Positions 1 to 13,587 of a stretch of 64,000 bases of DNA are shown here, one piece after another. A program made the position numbers and the translations under genes. The first letter of the stretch is position 1; every line of letters begins with the position of its first letter. The stretch spans positions 14,907,889 to 14,971,888 of the forward strand of contig NC_037275.1 in assembly GCF_000002425.4 (NCBI RefSeq), written 5' to 3'. Origin of the DNA: Physcomitrium patens. Taxonomy: Eukaryota > Streptophyta > Bryopsida > Funariales > Funariaceae. A model generated the notes under the pieces. It was not told where the DNA came from, made no database searches, and saw only the letters and a list, made by a program, of their open reading frames with translations.

Positions 1-990
1 TATTTAAAGTTATTTAAAAAGGAGTTTTAAGATATTTTTTTGTTGCTTTAAAACATATAAAGTTTGTGCAATAATTTTTATAATAACCAAAAAATAAAAA
101 TAAAAAATCGGATTGAATTACATATAATATAAATATTATATATAATTCACTCCACAAGTTGTTTAAAGAAATCATATTTATTTATTTAGGATTTTAATAA
201 TACTCAGATACATAACATGGAATTACAATTAAATTCTCAACAATTTTATCTGTAAATTTGTTAGGCCTATTTCTACTTTTTTATTCTTCAATTCATCATT
301 TTTTAAAATAATTAATTATAAATTTTTATTTATGAAATTCAACTTTATTTTGCAAAAAAATAAAAAATAAAAAATAAAAAATTCCAAACTTAAAATACAC
401 ATCAACAAGATGAAAAAGAAAAAAGATATATTACAAGTTTTATTTAGTAATATTATTAATATTTTTAGGATGTATTAAATTTAAATCTTAAATTAATGAA
501 GAGAAAATCTAAGATTTATAAAGTTCTTGAATTCTTTGTCTTTAGTTTAATAATTTATTATTATTATTTTTTGATTTGTAGTTAAAATTTTAAAAAATAT
601 TCATTAAAAATATGGAAGAAATTGCATAGTATAGAGATGACCTCAACTTAATTGTTGTAATCAGTTATAATATTTATATTCAAAAATTTTTACTTATTTA
701 TTATTGTAATATTTATGAATTCGATATATCTTCATTCTTCAAAATGAACAAAATTTAATATTGATGTTTATATGTTAAGTGTTCTACCTTATGGGATAAA
801 TATAAATATATATATATGTGTGTGTGTGAGAGTGGGATAAATATAAATATATATATATGTGTGTGTGTGTGAGAGTGTGTACGTGAGCTTTGAAAACACA
901 TCCTTTAATGATACTTCTAGTGTATGAGAATATCCGAGGCATTTAGAAAATTGTTATTGCTGAAGTGAAGTCCATGTTATATTAAGACTA
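1..990. other. AT-rich intergenic DNA
   Basis: No coding region or RNA gene is recognisable. The stretch is strongly AT-rich with short homopolymer and ATT runs. It lies upstream of the NOT2 gene, and its last part may contribute to that promoter, but no specific element stands out. Confidence 0.6.
793..877. repeat. 41-bp tandem duplication with AT/GT tract
   Basis: A unit beginning GGGATAAATATAAATATATA and running through a GT tract to GAGAGT occurs twice back to back, at 793-833 and from 834. The second copy has one extra GT step. This is a local slippage-type duplication about 700 bp upstream of the NOT2 leader. Confidence 0.85.
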
Positions 991-1489
991 ATCTTCAAGG
1001 TTGTTTCGAGGCTACAAGGGTGACAATAGCTCGAGGTGTTACAAGAGCAACTCTCTGTTTCCAACAACACATCCATATTTCGGCACATTGTAATTCATCG
1101 CATAACAACATCATGGCTGCTGCGGACGATTTTCCTCGTAGTGGATCTTGGGAACCTGGGAAGTACTGTGTGTGTGTGAAAAGAGCACGAGTAGTCACCA
1201 CAGCTAAGCTTCGAAACCAACTAACCAAGGCCACAATAAGAGGCCCTTTTCACGCAGAGTTAGTTCCGCCTCCCTTTCAGCTGTCGAAGGTAATGCCAAA
1301 AAGCGCCGATTGAATGCTCTGCAGCGAGGAGGATTCATGTTGTAGGAATGGGACAGGGAGGGAGAAGCAAGCAAAAGGGAGAGAGGAAGCACAGATATAA
1401 TAATAATAAAACATAGAAATAATAAGCATAAAAATAAAGCAAAAAAACACAAAAAACACGAGGCTGAGGATGATGAGGTCACCTCATTC

Positions 1490-1883
1490 ATCTGTCGTAT
1501 TATATGTTCATCTAGAAGAGGCGACGGATGAATCATCCATCCATCCATGGGAAGACGAAGAGCGAGCTCGCGCACCATCAGCAGGAAGAGAGAGAGAGAG
1601 AGAGCATCGTCGTCGTCGTCGTCGTCGTCGCCATAGCCAACAAGAAGCCCTTGCTTGCCCATTCGTCTGCTTCTCCTTGCTCGCTTCTACTACTGTGTGT
1701 CTCCATTACCATCCTCCCTCCCCCACCCCCAAACCCCACCCTTCCCGCACCATTTCCCTCCCTTTCTGCTCAATCTCTCGCTCCTGCCCTTTTCTCTCTT
1801 CTCCTCTTTTCCTTTTTCGGAGCCAGGATCGCTCTCATTTCTCTCAGCTGCCGGCCCTGTGCATACGTCCCTTCCTACAGCCG
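1490..1883 (+). promoter_or_regulatory. NOT2 5' leader exon (CT/GA-rich) ending at a splice donor
   Basis: The segment carries a (GA)n run at about 1586-1604, a (CGT)n run at about 1608-1630 and long CT-rich tracts, as in many plant core promoters and 5' UTRs. It ends at a good donor, CCG/GTAAGT, with the intron starting at 1884. Splicing to the acceptor at 3248-3249 would put this leader directly in front of the ATG at 3253 and create a 1,366-bp 5'-UTR intron. The transcription start is not visible, so the left limit is approximate. The frame that joins the ATG is open through this exon (see findings), but its low-complexity content makes it look like UTR. Confidence 0.55.
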
Positions 1884-3252
1884 GTAAGTTTACGCACTTT
1901 CCTCTACTCATTTCCTCTCCTCTTAATTGTGCTTCTCCCCCTTGCGCCCCCTCCCTCACATTGGATGTTCTTAATAATATTCTCGTATTTGACCTAATAT
2001 CGTGTCACGCGGGGTCTCTATGTTCTTCTACTGATGTGCATTGTAATTCTATTTTACTTGATCACCTCGATCATGGCGATGAAAAGATGTGCATCGGAAA
2101 ATAGAGATTGAAGTTATTTGTGCGGATGCTGCTACTGCCGTTGCCGCAATCTCATTCTAACGCTGAGTCATTTAGATTTGTGGGTTGTAATCCATCCAAA
2201 TCTCTTTCGGAACGTGGTGATTACAGCTGATTTTATACTTTTCTTTCTTTGACATGTGCTGAATTTTTAGATTAGGGTGACTTACGAAACTAGCACATTG
2301 GTGTCACGAAACTGACAGTGTAGTCTCGGAGAGGTGTTCGGATTGCTACTAATAGCTTCAAAATAGTTTCACTGACCCTCAAGGGATGTATCGTTGATTT
2401 TGTACCTCGATTGAAGAGCTCCAACAGCTGTGTTGCTAGGATATGTTAATTTATTCAATCTTGATTGTTTAATCGCAGAGTTAAATTTATTCCCGAGGGT
2501 TTTGCAGGAGCGATGTGGATTCAGATATGGTTCTCCAGAATCCAATTGTATTAGGGAGATGTGAGTTAGATGCCTGAAGGCAACTCCATCATGTACCTTC
2601 CGTTTCGGCATGATGCCAACGTTAAAGAGGTTAGCAGTCCATCAACGCGACCTTTTGTTTCCTTCAATTTTCACATTGAAATGTCCACCTGAAATGTCTA
2701 CCATAAAGCCATTGATTCTTTGTTTTGCTGTAAATCTTCACTTCTCTTAAGATGAAGTCGCGCATGTCTTACTTGTAGGTTCTCAATTATCATCAATATG
2801 TTACACAAGAAACGTTGAGTGATCTCGGTGAAAGGGTTGGTCTTATAATGCAAGACTTAGCCTTCTTACGGTTGTGGCCACCAGTTCCATAATATTCTTT
2901 TAAGCCGGCATGCTTGTGTGATAGGCTATTCTTTTTCCTCACGTGCACGGTTACGTATATACTGGAATAGAGGAGAGAGATGAGAATAATCATAAATACA
3001 GGCTCAGAACAATGGATTTCGTAATTTTTACTTGCGCTAGGTCCGAGTTTATAATAACATTCGAGACATTCGTCATCTCACAACTTGTGATCTGCCAGTA
3101 TTCGTTGCCTGGCACTCTCACGTTTTGTGTTCACTTATGCCACGGACTTATGCCTTGGCACATTTGGTTTTTACGTACTATTTTTGGATACTCATCGTGC
3201 GAGAGGTAGATGATTTCGTAGAACTGACTCATCGGGTTATGTACTGCAGTCC

Positions 3253-6200
3253 ATGCTTAACGGTTCAGCTTCAACACTTCTCGATTCTGGCAGCTCAGCG
3301 AGACCGTTTGCCTCATCAGGTTACAGTGCGCAATCAGGGACTCCCTTTGCCCATCATGGAGGTAAAGCGCTCCCTCTAGAGGATAAGACTTTTGGCTGGG
3401 CTAAATGGAGTTGCTATATATGCAACCATTTATCTACCTTCAGTTACTAAGCTTATTGGATTTTGTTCGCAGGTAATCTTCAAGGATTGCATAACGCTCA
3501 AGCCAGTTACAACATGCAGTCGGTTCAAAATTCTGTATCCTCGCGTAATCAGGGACTGGGTGGGAATCCTTCAAGCGGAGGGCATCAATCTACAGGAAAT
3601 TTACAGGGTGGTCGTTTTACATCAAACAATAAACCAGTGGATTTTTCTCAGGTAAGTTTTGATTAATCGCTATCAAAGCCATGCTTTTAATCGAATACGA
3701 AACGCATATTCTTCTGAGTTGGATTTTCTCATCTACTTTGGAATATGTTGCTTCTGTAATCCTTCAACTTTAGCGAATCTACCGGTTTTTCATGTCTTTC
3801 TCAAGTTTGCATGAAACATATGTTCTGATTTAGGAGTGCTTTGTAACTGTGATTGGCTCAGCAATCATCGCATGGCAGCCTTCATGGGCAATCAGCAATG
3901 ACAAGTCGTGCAGGAATTATTGCAGCTGGTAATCATTCCTTCAGCAACAGCATGAATGGGATTGGAAGATTGGGATCAGGAGGGTCGTTAGGAAGCAATA
4001 TCATTGGAAGCAGAGGTTCATTCTCTGGTTTAGGTGGTGGGACTTTGCAGATGGGTGCCTCAGGACCTCGCATTTCAAGTACAGTTGGGAGTATCGGTGG
4101 AGGAGGGAGCCTTTCTGGAGGGGGTGGACTCTCTAGATCTTTAAATGCCGCGGTTCAGCTGAATGCAGCTAGCCTTGGTGGAGCACGTGTGAATATGAGT
4201 TCCTTAAATAATAGTGGCGGAATTAGTGTGCAGGGGCTTGGGCGGCCTGTTAATTCAATGCTTCAACAAGGTGTAAATATGTCATCATCATACAATCCTT
4301 CTGGAGATCTACTTGCTATGATTAGTAGAGGTATGGCCTCTCATTCCCCGTGCGTATGATAATTTAATCTCTCCACGGTGATTGTGTGCAATGAATGTTG
4401 TGAGAATTTGGAAGCGTTAGTGTCAACCTTCGCGTTTTCATGTCAGACGTAGATAGTAGCATCTTTGCTTATTCACATTGTTTGTCCTGCAGCGTCTCCT
4501 CGAGCTGTATCTCTGTTAGGAAGCAATTTCTCCTCTTCTCCGGGCCTGAGCACTCAAGGGCAAGGACAGCTGACGAATGGGCAGCTTGGTAGTCATGGTC
4601 TTAGCAATGACAGTAGTGATGGTGTACCATTTGATATCAACGATTTTCCCCAGCTCACAGCTCGGCAGTCTGGCACTAGTGGGCTACAAGGTTCAGCAGG
4701 TATGGTCTTGACTGTTACACCTAAACGCTCTTACGTCGAGTCAGAACGGTATCAGAATAGCCACCGAATGGAATCTGCTGTGGGGCCCCAGGTTCAGGGA
4801 ATCACATCAATTTATTTGTCATGAATGTAATACAAACTTTATCATAGTAATTAACCTTACGTGAACGAACTATGAACTCAAAACTCTTAATAGTATCATT
4901 TCCAAACTATAAAACTCAGGTAATTCATGAAGAGCCCAAGTTACCTTGACAGCATCATATCAGCCAAGCTTGTTGGAAATTCAGCCGGCTCAATTTGGAA
5001 GAGCGGAGCATGCTATTTCTGGCCTGAAAGCGTTGTGCCGATGGTAATGTGGCAGCTGCCTTAAAAAAGCAAGGGGTTGCTGTGAATGCCAATGTACAGC
5101 ATAATCAAGGGTTTAGCATACAGAGTGAAGATTTCCCTGCGTTATCTGCCTGCAAAGGTGAGCCTGCTTTACTATGTAATATCTGAGGAATCATAATAGT
5201 CCTTTATTACCAATCTTAAAGCCGCCTTTATAACATCTGGCATGTTATAAGCTCAACTCATAAAAAACTATAATCACAAAAGGGGTTAAGTCCGTATCTG
5301 GGGTTCCACAGCAGTGCCGTGTATTATCCACGTCTAAGTCTTTGCGGCCCTCTCTGAGATTGACGTCAACGCGAGCAAGAATTGCAGATGGAGGAAATGA
5401 CTCAACGACAGAGTTGCAACACCACAAGGAGCAGCATGAAGACTCTCTCGCTTCAGCCATGCAATCTCAGCATTTCACGGTACCAAGTTGAGACCAATTA
5501 TGGGATTTCAGTATGTATATGCATGAAGTCTGTAGTGCTGCCAGTCTACTGAACCTTTACATATGAGGTTTTTGTGCGACCAGCTCGATGGTACTTTTCT
5601 GTATGTTTCGATTAGAATCTATTTGTAATCATCCTTGAAGTTTTTGGGACTCTACCAGATTTGAATGGGGACAATGGTTGGTGTTTTTAGCCTGATATCC
5701 TCGCAGTACTTTGGGATGTTCTTGGATTTATAGATTATTTCCATGTAAATGGCACATAAACGAGGTTCATTCGCTTCTATGCATAGCTTGAGTTCAGTCA
5801 GTCACGTGGCATTTAGTGCAGATGAATAGGTCTTCTGGGTTTTCGCTTGGAGGATCTTATGCTCCACATCGTCAACTGCAGCACCAGACAGGTGGTTTGG
5901 GCTCAGGTTCTGTGAGTGCTTCTGAGCTGCAGCACCTACAAGCTAGCATGACGGATTCATTTTCATCATCACATGTTCCCTCACCCTCTTACCAATCTCA
6001 GGCAAGTACACATGATAAGATGCATGTGCGACGATGTAACTCTCACTTTTTATTTTTAGTAGTCAAGGAGAATGGTGGATTTTCTTTTGCTACTTTGAAA
6101 GATCATGTTTCATCTTCCTACACATTCTGCATTGATATAACAAACTGTTGTTGTGAGGCATCGATGATAAATATGCTTAAATCAGATCCACCGACGTAGA

Positions 6201-8091
6201 GTGTCTGTAGAATTTTGGCCACTTAGCAGGTCATGTGTAGAGCTATTTCACGTAGTAGCAGTTATGGTGTAACCTGGGTATGGTTTGAACTTCAGTGCGG
6301 AGGAATGTCCGGTTCTAAATTTCATCTGTATTTACTTGTGAATCACTGAGTATAAGTGCCGCTTGCTGCGCTGAACTGATAGATTCCTGGAGCGAGTCAG
6401 ATTGGAACTGGAGGGGGACATTTGCAAAGGTCAGGAAGTTTGGCAAGCTATGACCAGTTATTACAGCAATATCACCAGGCACAACTGAGAGCAGGAGGAG
6501 CTGGTATACAACAACAGCAGTTTGCTCAGTTGGCCAGGGAGTCTATTAAAGGATTTCAACAAGGGGGAATGGCAACACCTCAGGATCGTTTCGGATTGCT
6601 TGGGTTATTAAGTGTAATCAGGATGAGTGACCCAGACCTCACAACATTAGCCTTGGGGACGGATCTCACGACTTTAGGATTGAACTTGAATTCGCGAGAA
6701 AATTTGTACAAAACGTTTGCGTCTCCTTGGGCCGATGGACCTGTACGGGGTGAGCCTGAGTTCACCCTTCCTGATTGTTATGTCCAGCGAGCGCCACGAT
6801 TACAGGTAAAGTGTTCCAGGACGTGTAACCGTGTAACTGAAGTGCATCAGAAGATAGCGATATTCTCAACACTTCAAGGCAGCTGAACTTGTCAAAGCAG
6901 AGATATTGTCGGTAATATGAATTATCGGCTTATCTTTGTTTTGGTGATTAGAGTGATAGAATCTAATATTCTGATTGCCTACGTCTGAATAACTTTATTT
7001 AAATTGGTAATTTGGTGGCTTCAGCCAGGGTATTTTTCCAAGTTTCCGCAAGAAACTTTGTTCTACATTTTCTACAGGTATGCTCTCTTCTCTTAAGATT
7101 TGCACAAGCTTGGTCCTTCCGTACCTTAGGTTTGGAATTTGAACAATTTGATCTATCGCACTGGAGCGTGGTTGCTAATGAACTCGATTCCTTGCGGTTT
7201 GTGTACCCAATTAACTCTTTTATTGACTAATGTTCAACAGCATGCCAAATGACGAAGCTCAGATGTATGCTGCTGATGAATTGTAAGCCATTTTCATTCT
7301 CCTTCTTGTTTGGAATCTTTAGTTTGTTTGCTTAGAATCAGTTTTTAGCGAATGCTTGTAATTCTTCCATATAATCCATTTATGCCACGACACGGGTAAT
7401 TCATATTAAATTTTGCTTGGACAATTGATCAGGGTTTTGTACCTGAACTTGCATATGCTTTACATGGAGCTTCAATTTTGAGCTATTTTAAAATTCACAT
7501 AGTACCATGTCCAAACATAATACCCTGACTTGCACTGGCCTAGTCTCCAGTTACACGAATTCTTAATTGTGAGATTGTAGTCTTCTTAGCTGTGTTCTAT
7601 TTCCAGGTACAATAGGGGCTGGTTTTATCACAAAGATCACAAAATTTGGCTGACCCGCGTTCTCAACGAAATTCCTCCGGTTACAACTCAGACGTTTGAG
7701 CGGGGTGCGTATTACTTCTTCGATCACAACACCTGGGACACTGGAAGAAAGGTACTAACTGATGGACCTGCCACTTGGTAGATATGACTTGTGTGCGTTT
7801 AAAACGTTGTGCCGATTTGTTCAGTATAGTTTGGCTTCATCCCACTCCCGATATCTGGACACACCGTCTTTGCAAATGTATTGGAGCTTTAAATGAGTAC
7901 GTTGAAAAGCATTTGATATGATCTAGCTTTAGATCTACTACCCAGATAATTGAAATGCTCTCAAGCGAGATTTTTGTCATATATATATATATATTTATAT
8001 TCTGTATTGTGTAATTGGAGCGCAGGAGAATTTCGTGCTTCAGTACGAGCATATTGAGAAAAGACCACAACTGCCCTCACAAGTGAAATAG
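3253..8091 (+). CDS. NOT2: CCR4-NOT transcription complex subunit 2 (NOT2/VIP2-like)
   Basis: NOT2 is a scaffold subunit of the CCR4-NOT complex, which links mRNA deadenylation and transcription; in plants it is also called VIP2. Twelve coding exons were placed by splice sites and protein similarity: 3253-3361, 3473-3651, 3862-4330, 4493-4699, 5056-5157, 5388-5479, 5822-6001, 6383-6805, 7025-7077, 7241-7282, 7607-7751 and 8026-8091. They sum to 2,067 nt with every junction in phase, giving 688 residues, somewhat longer than I recall for the Arabidopsis proteins. The N-terminal two-thirds is rich in Gly, Ser, Asn and Gln and includes the conserved FDINDFPQL (near residue 299) and FSIQSEDFPAL (near 341). 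Residues about 514-688 form the NOT2/3/5 box, from DRFGLLGLLSVIRMSDPDLT through LYNRGWFYHKDHKIW to HIEKRPQLPS. The ATG at 3253 follows an acceptor at 3248-3249 and begins MLNGSAS, matching the start region of plant NOT2. A few N-terminal residues could differ if another leader exon exists. Confidence 0.93.
6002..6382 (+). other. GC-AG intron of NOT2 with two in-frame acceptors
   Basis: The exon ending CAATCTCAG is followed by GCAAGT, the classic GC donor consensus, instead of GT. Two AG acceptors, at 6381-6382 and 6399-6400, are both in frame and 18 nt apart, so the product may include or lack six residues (IPGASQ). Reading frame and protein similarity on both sides support the intron; the acceptor choice is not decided by sequence alone. 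Confidence 0.75.
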
Positions 8092-8640
8092 GATCTGTCC
8101 CTCTCTGAGGGTCCTGAACAGATCTATTGCATCAGCAAGCGTTCGGAAGCAAAGCTCATTTACCCAGTGTTAGACATTCCATATACTTTGAGAATTTACG
8201 AAGAAATAGAATTTCAGTGCTGGTGGCTAATAAATGCCACGTAATGTATTCCATCTGGTCTCTTGCCACCAATTTGGGGCTCAAATGAGATGCATTTATT
8301 TACATTTTACATGCTTACCCTGCAAGCTCTTGTGTGATTTTTTGTTCAACACATCTCCTCTCGGCTGCTGTAGTTCCTTTTTGTTCAACACACCTCTGAG
8401 AACTTTTAGTTTTAAAAAACTTTAGCTCATTAATGGCATGGAACTTTCCATCTCTTCAACATGTCGCCTGTATACTTATTTTGCAGCTTCTTGAAACTTA
8501 CAGTTATCAATGTCTTAATGGTACGTTAGAGTGGTTGGCTTCAAGAGATTCACTTCAACAGGACAGTAATGCGTACTCTGGGCATCATTCTCAAGTTATT
8601 TGTTTGCTGATGCCCAAGTAATCACCTTTCTTGTTTGTGA
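8092..8640 (+). other. NOT2 3' UTR and downstream flank
   Basis: Non-coding sequence follows the TAG at 8089-8091. An AATAAA occurs at about 8230 and could serve polyadenylation. Further right, at about 8485-8520, there is an acceptor/donor-like pair (TTTTGCAG ... AATGGTACGT) that might be a 3'-UTR exon, but nothing confirms it. Confidence 0.4.
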
Positions 8641-10464
8641 TTTTCACTTTGAATATTGTATGAATATTCCAGGACTGATCCACCCCCAAAAAAGGTAGAA
8701 GGGGGTTTTTATTTTTTTATTTTTTATTTTTTAAAAAATAAGAATTTGTCTAACTTTAAGGCCCCAAACAAGCCACGAAATTTTAAAATTTGTGTGTTTG
8801 TTGTGGCAGTGGTCATGAAAGTAACCTTAGGGTAGTTGATATGTGTGTGTTGCCTAAGGGCCAAAGGGTGGGAGGGATATGTGTCAAAACAACAAAAATG
8901 GGGAGCAAGCAGAGAGCATTAGGTCACTGGCATGTTGCAGCCAATGTTGGCTAATTCCAATTTGAAGGCCTTAGAAGTTTGGACAACAATCACTTGCCAT
9001 GCAAAATCTTCCCAATACTTGGCTCTCTATTGATGAGTGTTATTTAGTAAAAGAAGGCTTCTGCCTAATGGCTCATTGTCTACTAGCTACTTGGGCAATG
9101 GGCCAAATATAGAACCTTGTGCCCTAGAATCTTAGCCTAGAGAAGAAATTTTGCTGGGTGGTATCCACTTGATTATTTGCAAAAGCCGTAATTTTTCTAT
9201 GCAGTTAGTTAGTATCAGAGGAAAAAAATGTACGTACTGTTATTAAGCTCAACAATTAGTATCAATACGAAGTAATTCTTTTTTTTCTTCTTTATTTATA
9301 TTTCACCAGATGTTTGAGGTCATTAATGGTAGGAGATTGGGAACTCGAAAGAACATAAAAAATTATGTATCCTGCACTGGTTTAGCAATATTTCAATAAT
9401 ATTTTAATGTACATGGAATTTTAATGCACAATCATGCATGTCTTCTTTGTACCCACAGAAAAATGATACATGAGAGCTGCACGCAATTTATTACAAAAAA
9501 GAAAAGAAAAGAAAAAGAAAACAGAAGCCTATTTAACTTCCATTAAAGTTGTACTTTGTACAAGTTTTATACAAAAGATTAAAGTGTGAAAAATAAGTTT
9601 GAGCAACATGAAAAAAATGGTGACTTTAATTTATTAACAGAAAAATTATGATAATGTTTAAGTTTGAGAACAATGTAAAGAATGAAGAGAACAGTGTTAA
9701 AATTAGAATGTGTTTATAATACATAATTGAGAAATTAAAAATACAATTCTTTTTGATAAAGAGTGTATATAAAAACGTGTATAAAAGTTAATCATAAGAT
9801 GTTAAAAAATTCATTTTCTAATAATTTAACAAAAAAACACATCTTTTTTTTGTTATTGCAAGTAATACTTCCAAAATTTTAAAAATAACTTCATAACACA
9901 AATCCTGTAAATATCACAAACTAACCATACACATATCAAAAATTTAACCACGTATCTTATCCACTCTTATGTCTAATTGTGTCTAAGAAACATAATTTTT
10001 TCATTGATTAGCTGATTGATTGAAAATAAAGTAAGACTCATAATCTTATATATTCTTGTATAAGATCTTATAATTGTCTTATATAAAGAACTTACAAAAG
10101 AATGTTTAAAATAAGTAAATTTTAAATCATAAAATATAAATTAATTCATTCATTAATCACTAATATAGTTTAAACATCAAACTTCCAATAAATCATATGA
10201 TATATTTTTTTCAATGTCTTTTACATATTAAATTTTATTAATTTATAATCATTAATTTTTTGAAAATAAATAATCTAATAATTTTTAAAATAGAGTTTTT
10301 GGTATTACACTTATTCGAGTTTATTTGTTGATTTTTTTTAAAAATAATATATTTTTATATTTTATATTTATAAAATAATTTAAATTAATATTTTAAATAT
10401 ATAATAATTAAATTATAAATTCATAGATATTTAAAGTTTAAATTTATATTTTTTAATTTAAAAA

Positions 10465-10502
<38 letters not shown>

Positions 10503-10556
10503 ATTTTAAATCTTAAAAAATAGATTTTTATAAAAATATTTTAAGTTTTTAAAACC

Positions 10557-10587
<31 letters not shown>

Positions 10588-11763
10588 TTAAAGCCACATC
10601 TTAATTTTGTTAAAGCTACATCCCTTGGCCATGTTATGATTAGTTTAGTCCAATGTCACTCCATCCCATATAAAATACTCATGACTAAATGAATTAGATC
10701 ATTATTCTCTCCCTTCTCATTTTTTGTATTCCACCTCTTTTTATTTGAAGTTGATCAATATAGCTACCATGATGCCATTTTCATCATATATATCTAATAG
10801 GTCAAAGTTGGGCTTTAAACCAAGATTCTATTCTAATGCTTGAGGATATAAACTATCTTCTACTTGTTCACTTCTTATTTGCAACGGCACCCTTGGATTT
10901 GCAAAACTTTTACAAATAGGTCTATTACAATGAGAGCTTCTTCAAAGAGTATTGCCCTCACTTAAAATTTTAATTATTTTACTTATATAATAAGAATTCA
11001 CTTATATAAATAGAGGCATCATTTTTTACTAACTTCTTTACAACCTACCTTGCCTGTAGATGAAGCACCACCATGACTTTTATTCTAAATGACTCTGCAA
11101 AAGCAATCAATCATCTAAAGAACATTATATTAGTCATGTATCAAAACTTTGTTACATTGATAAGTTTATTGCATTCAATGGCATGTTTGGTTTAATATTG
11201 AGAGATTGTACATTGAAATTTTACAACAGATCTATGATAACAGACTCATTTGTCACAATGATGAAGCTAATTGCATCCCTATAGAAAACAGGTCATATAG
11301 AGGCTATATATAGATTATGTATAGAAAATAAGCATAGTTTTTTCAAATGTGAAGATAATATAATCTAACTAGTAGATAATTTCTTTGGCAATTATGAATG
11401 GGCCAAAATAAGTATAAAGTAAGTTTAGTTTGGAAAACTTTCTCTTGAACTTGAGGAGTTTGTTGATTGTAAAAATAGTGAATTAAATCCAATTGAGTTC
11501 AATTATTCAATTTTTTTTGTAAATTCAAATGTCTTCATTGTAGAATTTTTGTATAGTTTTTGTATACAATGTCATATTGCCATTGGGTAGCTAAATCAAT
11601 ATATCCACTACATTATCATATTTCATATTTTATAGTGTTTTTAGAAGCTAAATATTTTTGTTTTATTTTATTTTATTTTATTTAATATTTATAAAATATA
11701 ATAATTTATAGAAAAATCATCTGAATGCCTTATTAAGTAATCAAAGTCTAAAAAGAAAAAAAA
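8641..11763. other. AT-rich intergenic DNA with (TA)n tracts
   Basis: No gene is recognisable. Short A/T homopolymers are common, and (TA)n microsatellites lie at about 10466-10497 and 10557-10584. The second adjoins one arm of an inverted dispersed repeat (separate entry). A purine tract of AAAAG units lies at about 9497-9520. Confidence 0.6.
10585..10760 (+). repeat. Dispersed repeat next to (AT)n, arm 1 of an inverted pair
   Basis: This stretch includes TATGATTAGTTTAGTCCAAT and ATGACTAAATGAATTAGATC. It matches the reverse complement of about 18829-19095 with moderate divergence and the same order of blocks. In both copies the match starts immediately beside an (AT)n microsatellite. It could be a MITE-like or other short dispersed element; no coding capacity and no clear terminal repeats are visible. 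Confidence 0.7.
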
Positions 11764-11768
11764 TTGTG

Positions 11769-12061
11769 TATTGAAGAAATACAATAAGCAAGACACAAAT
11801 AAGTAGAAATCAGCAAGGTTAGACACAAGAGAAGTGAGAAATGAGATTCCTCTCACTTCCAACATCCTTTACTTATGGATAGAGATTACATCTATTTTGG
11901 CTAGTATTCATCTTACTTTCATCTAAATAAATCCTAGATTTCTCTTAACCTAGCCACCACCTTGGTACCTTTTTTTGATCTTTTTGTTGCCCTTTAACCA
12001 TTAGTAACTTATCTAAGATAATATCTTTTACCTTCTAACTTATCCTCCATTTATTTTAACA
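11769..12061 (-). repeat. Copia 3' LTR
   Basis: About 293 bp. On the element strand it begins TGTTAA and ends TTCAATA. It pairs with 17960-18290 and is directly preceded by the 5-bp target copy at 11764-11768. Confidence 0.88.
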
Positions 12062-12072
12062 CTTACACTTTG

Positions 12073-13533
12073 TTATTGGTCAAAGGCTAATAAACCTAAT
12101 CCCTTTGTCAATTTGTAATGTCTATCCTTCACCAATGCTTTTGTGAGTAAATCAGAAAGCATGACTTCCGTTGCACAATATTTCATGTCAATTACTCCCA
12201 TTTCAATCTTCTCCCATATGAAGTGATGTTGAATGTCAATGTGCTTTGTCCTTGAATGATGCTTTGGATTCTTGGTAAAAGCAAGGCATCCTTGATTGTC
12301 ACACTTTATTGGAGTTGCTTCCAATTGCACAAGTCCAATGTCTTCTAAAACTTGTCTTAGCCATATTACTTCCATTGCACTATGACTTGTTGCCATGTAT
12401 TCCCCTTCTATTTTAGACCTTACAATTGTTGGTTGTCTCTTACAATTCCATGAAATTGCTCCCACTCCAACAAAGAATACATATCCCATTGTTGATCTTC
12501 TATTATTTGCATCTCCAGCCCAATCTGCATCACAATATCTATGCAATGTAATACTATCACCTCCAAGACACAATTTGAAGTTCAAAGTACCTTTTAAGTA
12601 CCTCAAGATCTTCTTAATGGTTGCCTAATGAATTGGTCCAGCCTTTGACATGTGTTGACTCATAACACTCACCACATATGTAAGTTCCACCCTTGTACCA
12701 ATCATTGTATATATAAGTGAGCCTACTGCTACCTTGTATGGAACATCTTTCTTTTTTTCTTCAACTTCAGAAAATTCCTCATCCGTGAGCTTCATCAACT
12801 TCAAATTTGCCTCCAAAGGTGTTCTAATGGACTTGCACTCCTCCATATTGAACCGTTTCAACACTTCTTTAATGTACTTCTTTTGGCTCAATGTAATGAT
12901 CTTCTTAGCTCGATCTTTCACAAATTCCACTCCTAAGCAATACTGGAGCTCTCTCAAATCACTCATCTCAAATTCTTTTGCTAACTTTGCCTTCAACCAA
13001 TCCATCTTTTTCAAAGTATTGCTCAAAATGATTAAATCATCAACATAAAGAATAATAATTATCAAGAAGGCTTTTGATTGCATCACATGCATGGAATGAT
13101 CAGCCTCACTCCTCACAAATCCTTCATTCACAAAGAAGGTGTCGATACGTTGATACCATGCCCTTGATGATTGCTTAAGCCCATACAGAGATTTCTTCAA
13201 GTTACACACAAGGTATTGTTTGCCTTCTTCAACAAATCCTTGAGGTTGATCCATGTAGATGTCTTCTTCTAATTCTCCATTCAAGAAAGCCGTCTTCACA
13301 TCCATTTGGTGCATCTCCAAGTCCATTGCTGCCCCAATTGCCACAATCATTCTAATAGTGGTGAATTTGGCCATGGCAGCAAATGTCTCATTGAAATCAA
13401 CACCAGCAACTTGTGAGTAACCTTTGGCAATCAATCTTACCTTATACCTCATAATATTATCCATTGCATCCCTTTTGGTTCTAAACACCCACTTCCAACC
13501 AATTGAAGCTCGATTTGGTGGAAGTTGAGTCAA
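12073..13533 (-). pseudogene. Copia reverse transcriptase and RNase H remnant
   Basis: The RT part (12625-13533) shows plant copia blocks: GWKWVFRTKRD, VKTAFLNGELEEDIYMDQPQ, SLYGLKQSSRAWYQ and the catalytic-core block LYVDDLIILS. The RNase H part (12073-12606) shows YCDADWAGD, EGEYMATSHSAMEVIWLR and the tail KHIDIQHHFI. These place the element in Ty1/copia. It is a fossil reading frame, not a host gene. Confidence 0.93.
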
Positions 13534-13587
13534 TTTCCATGTTCTATTATCTATGAGTGATTTGTAGTCTTCTTCTATAGCATTCTC

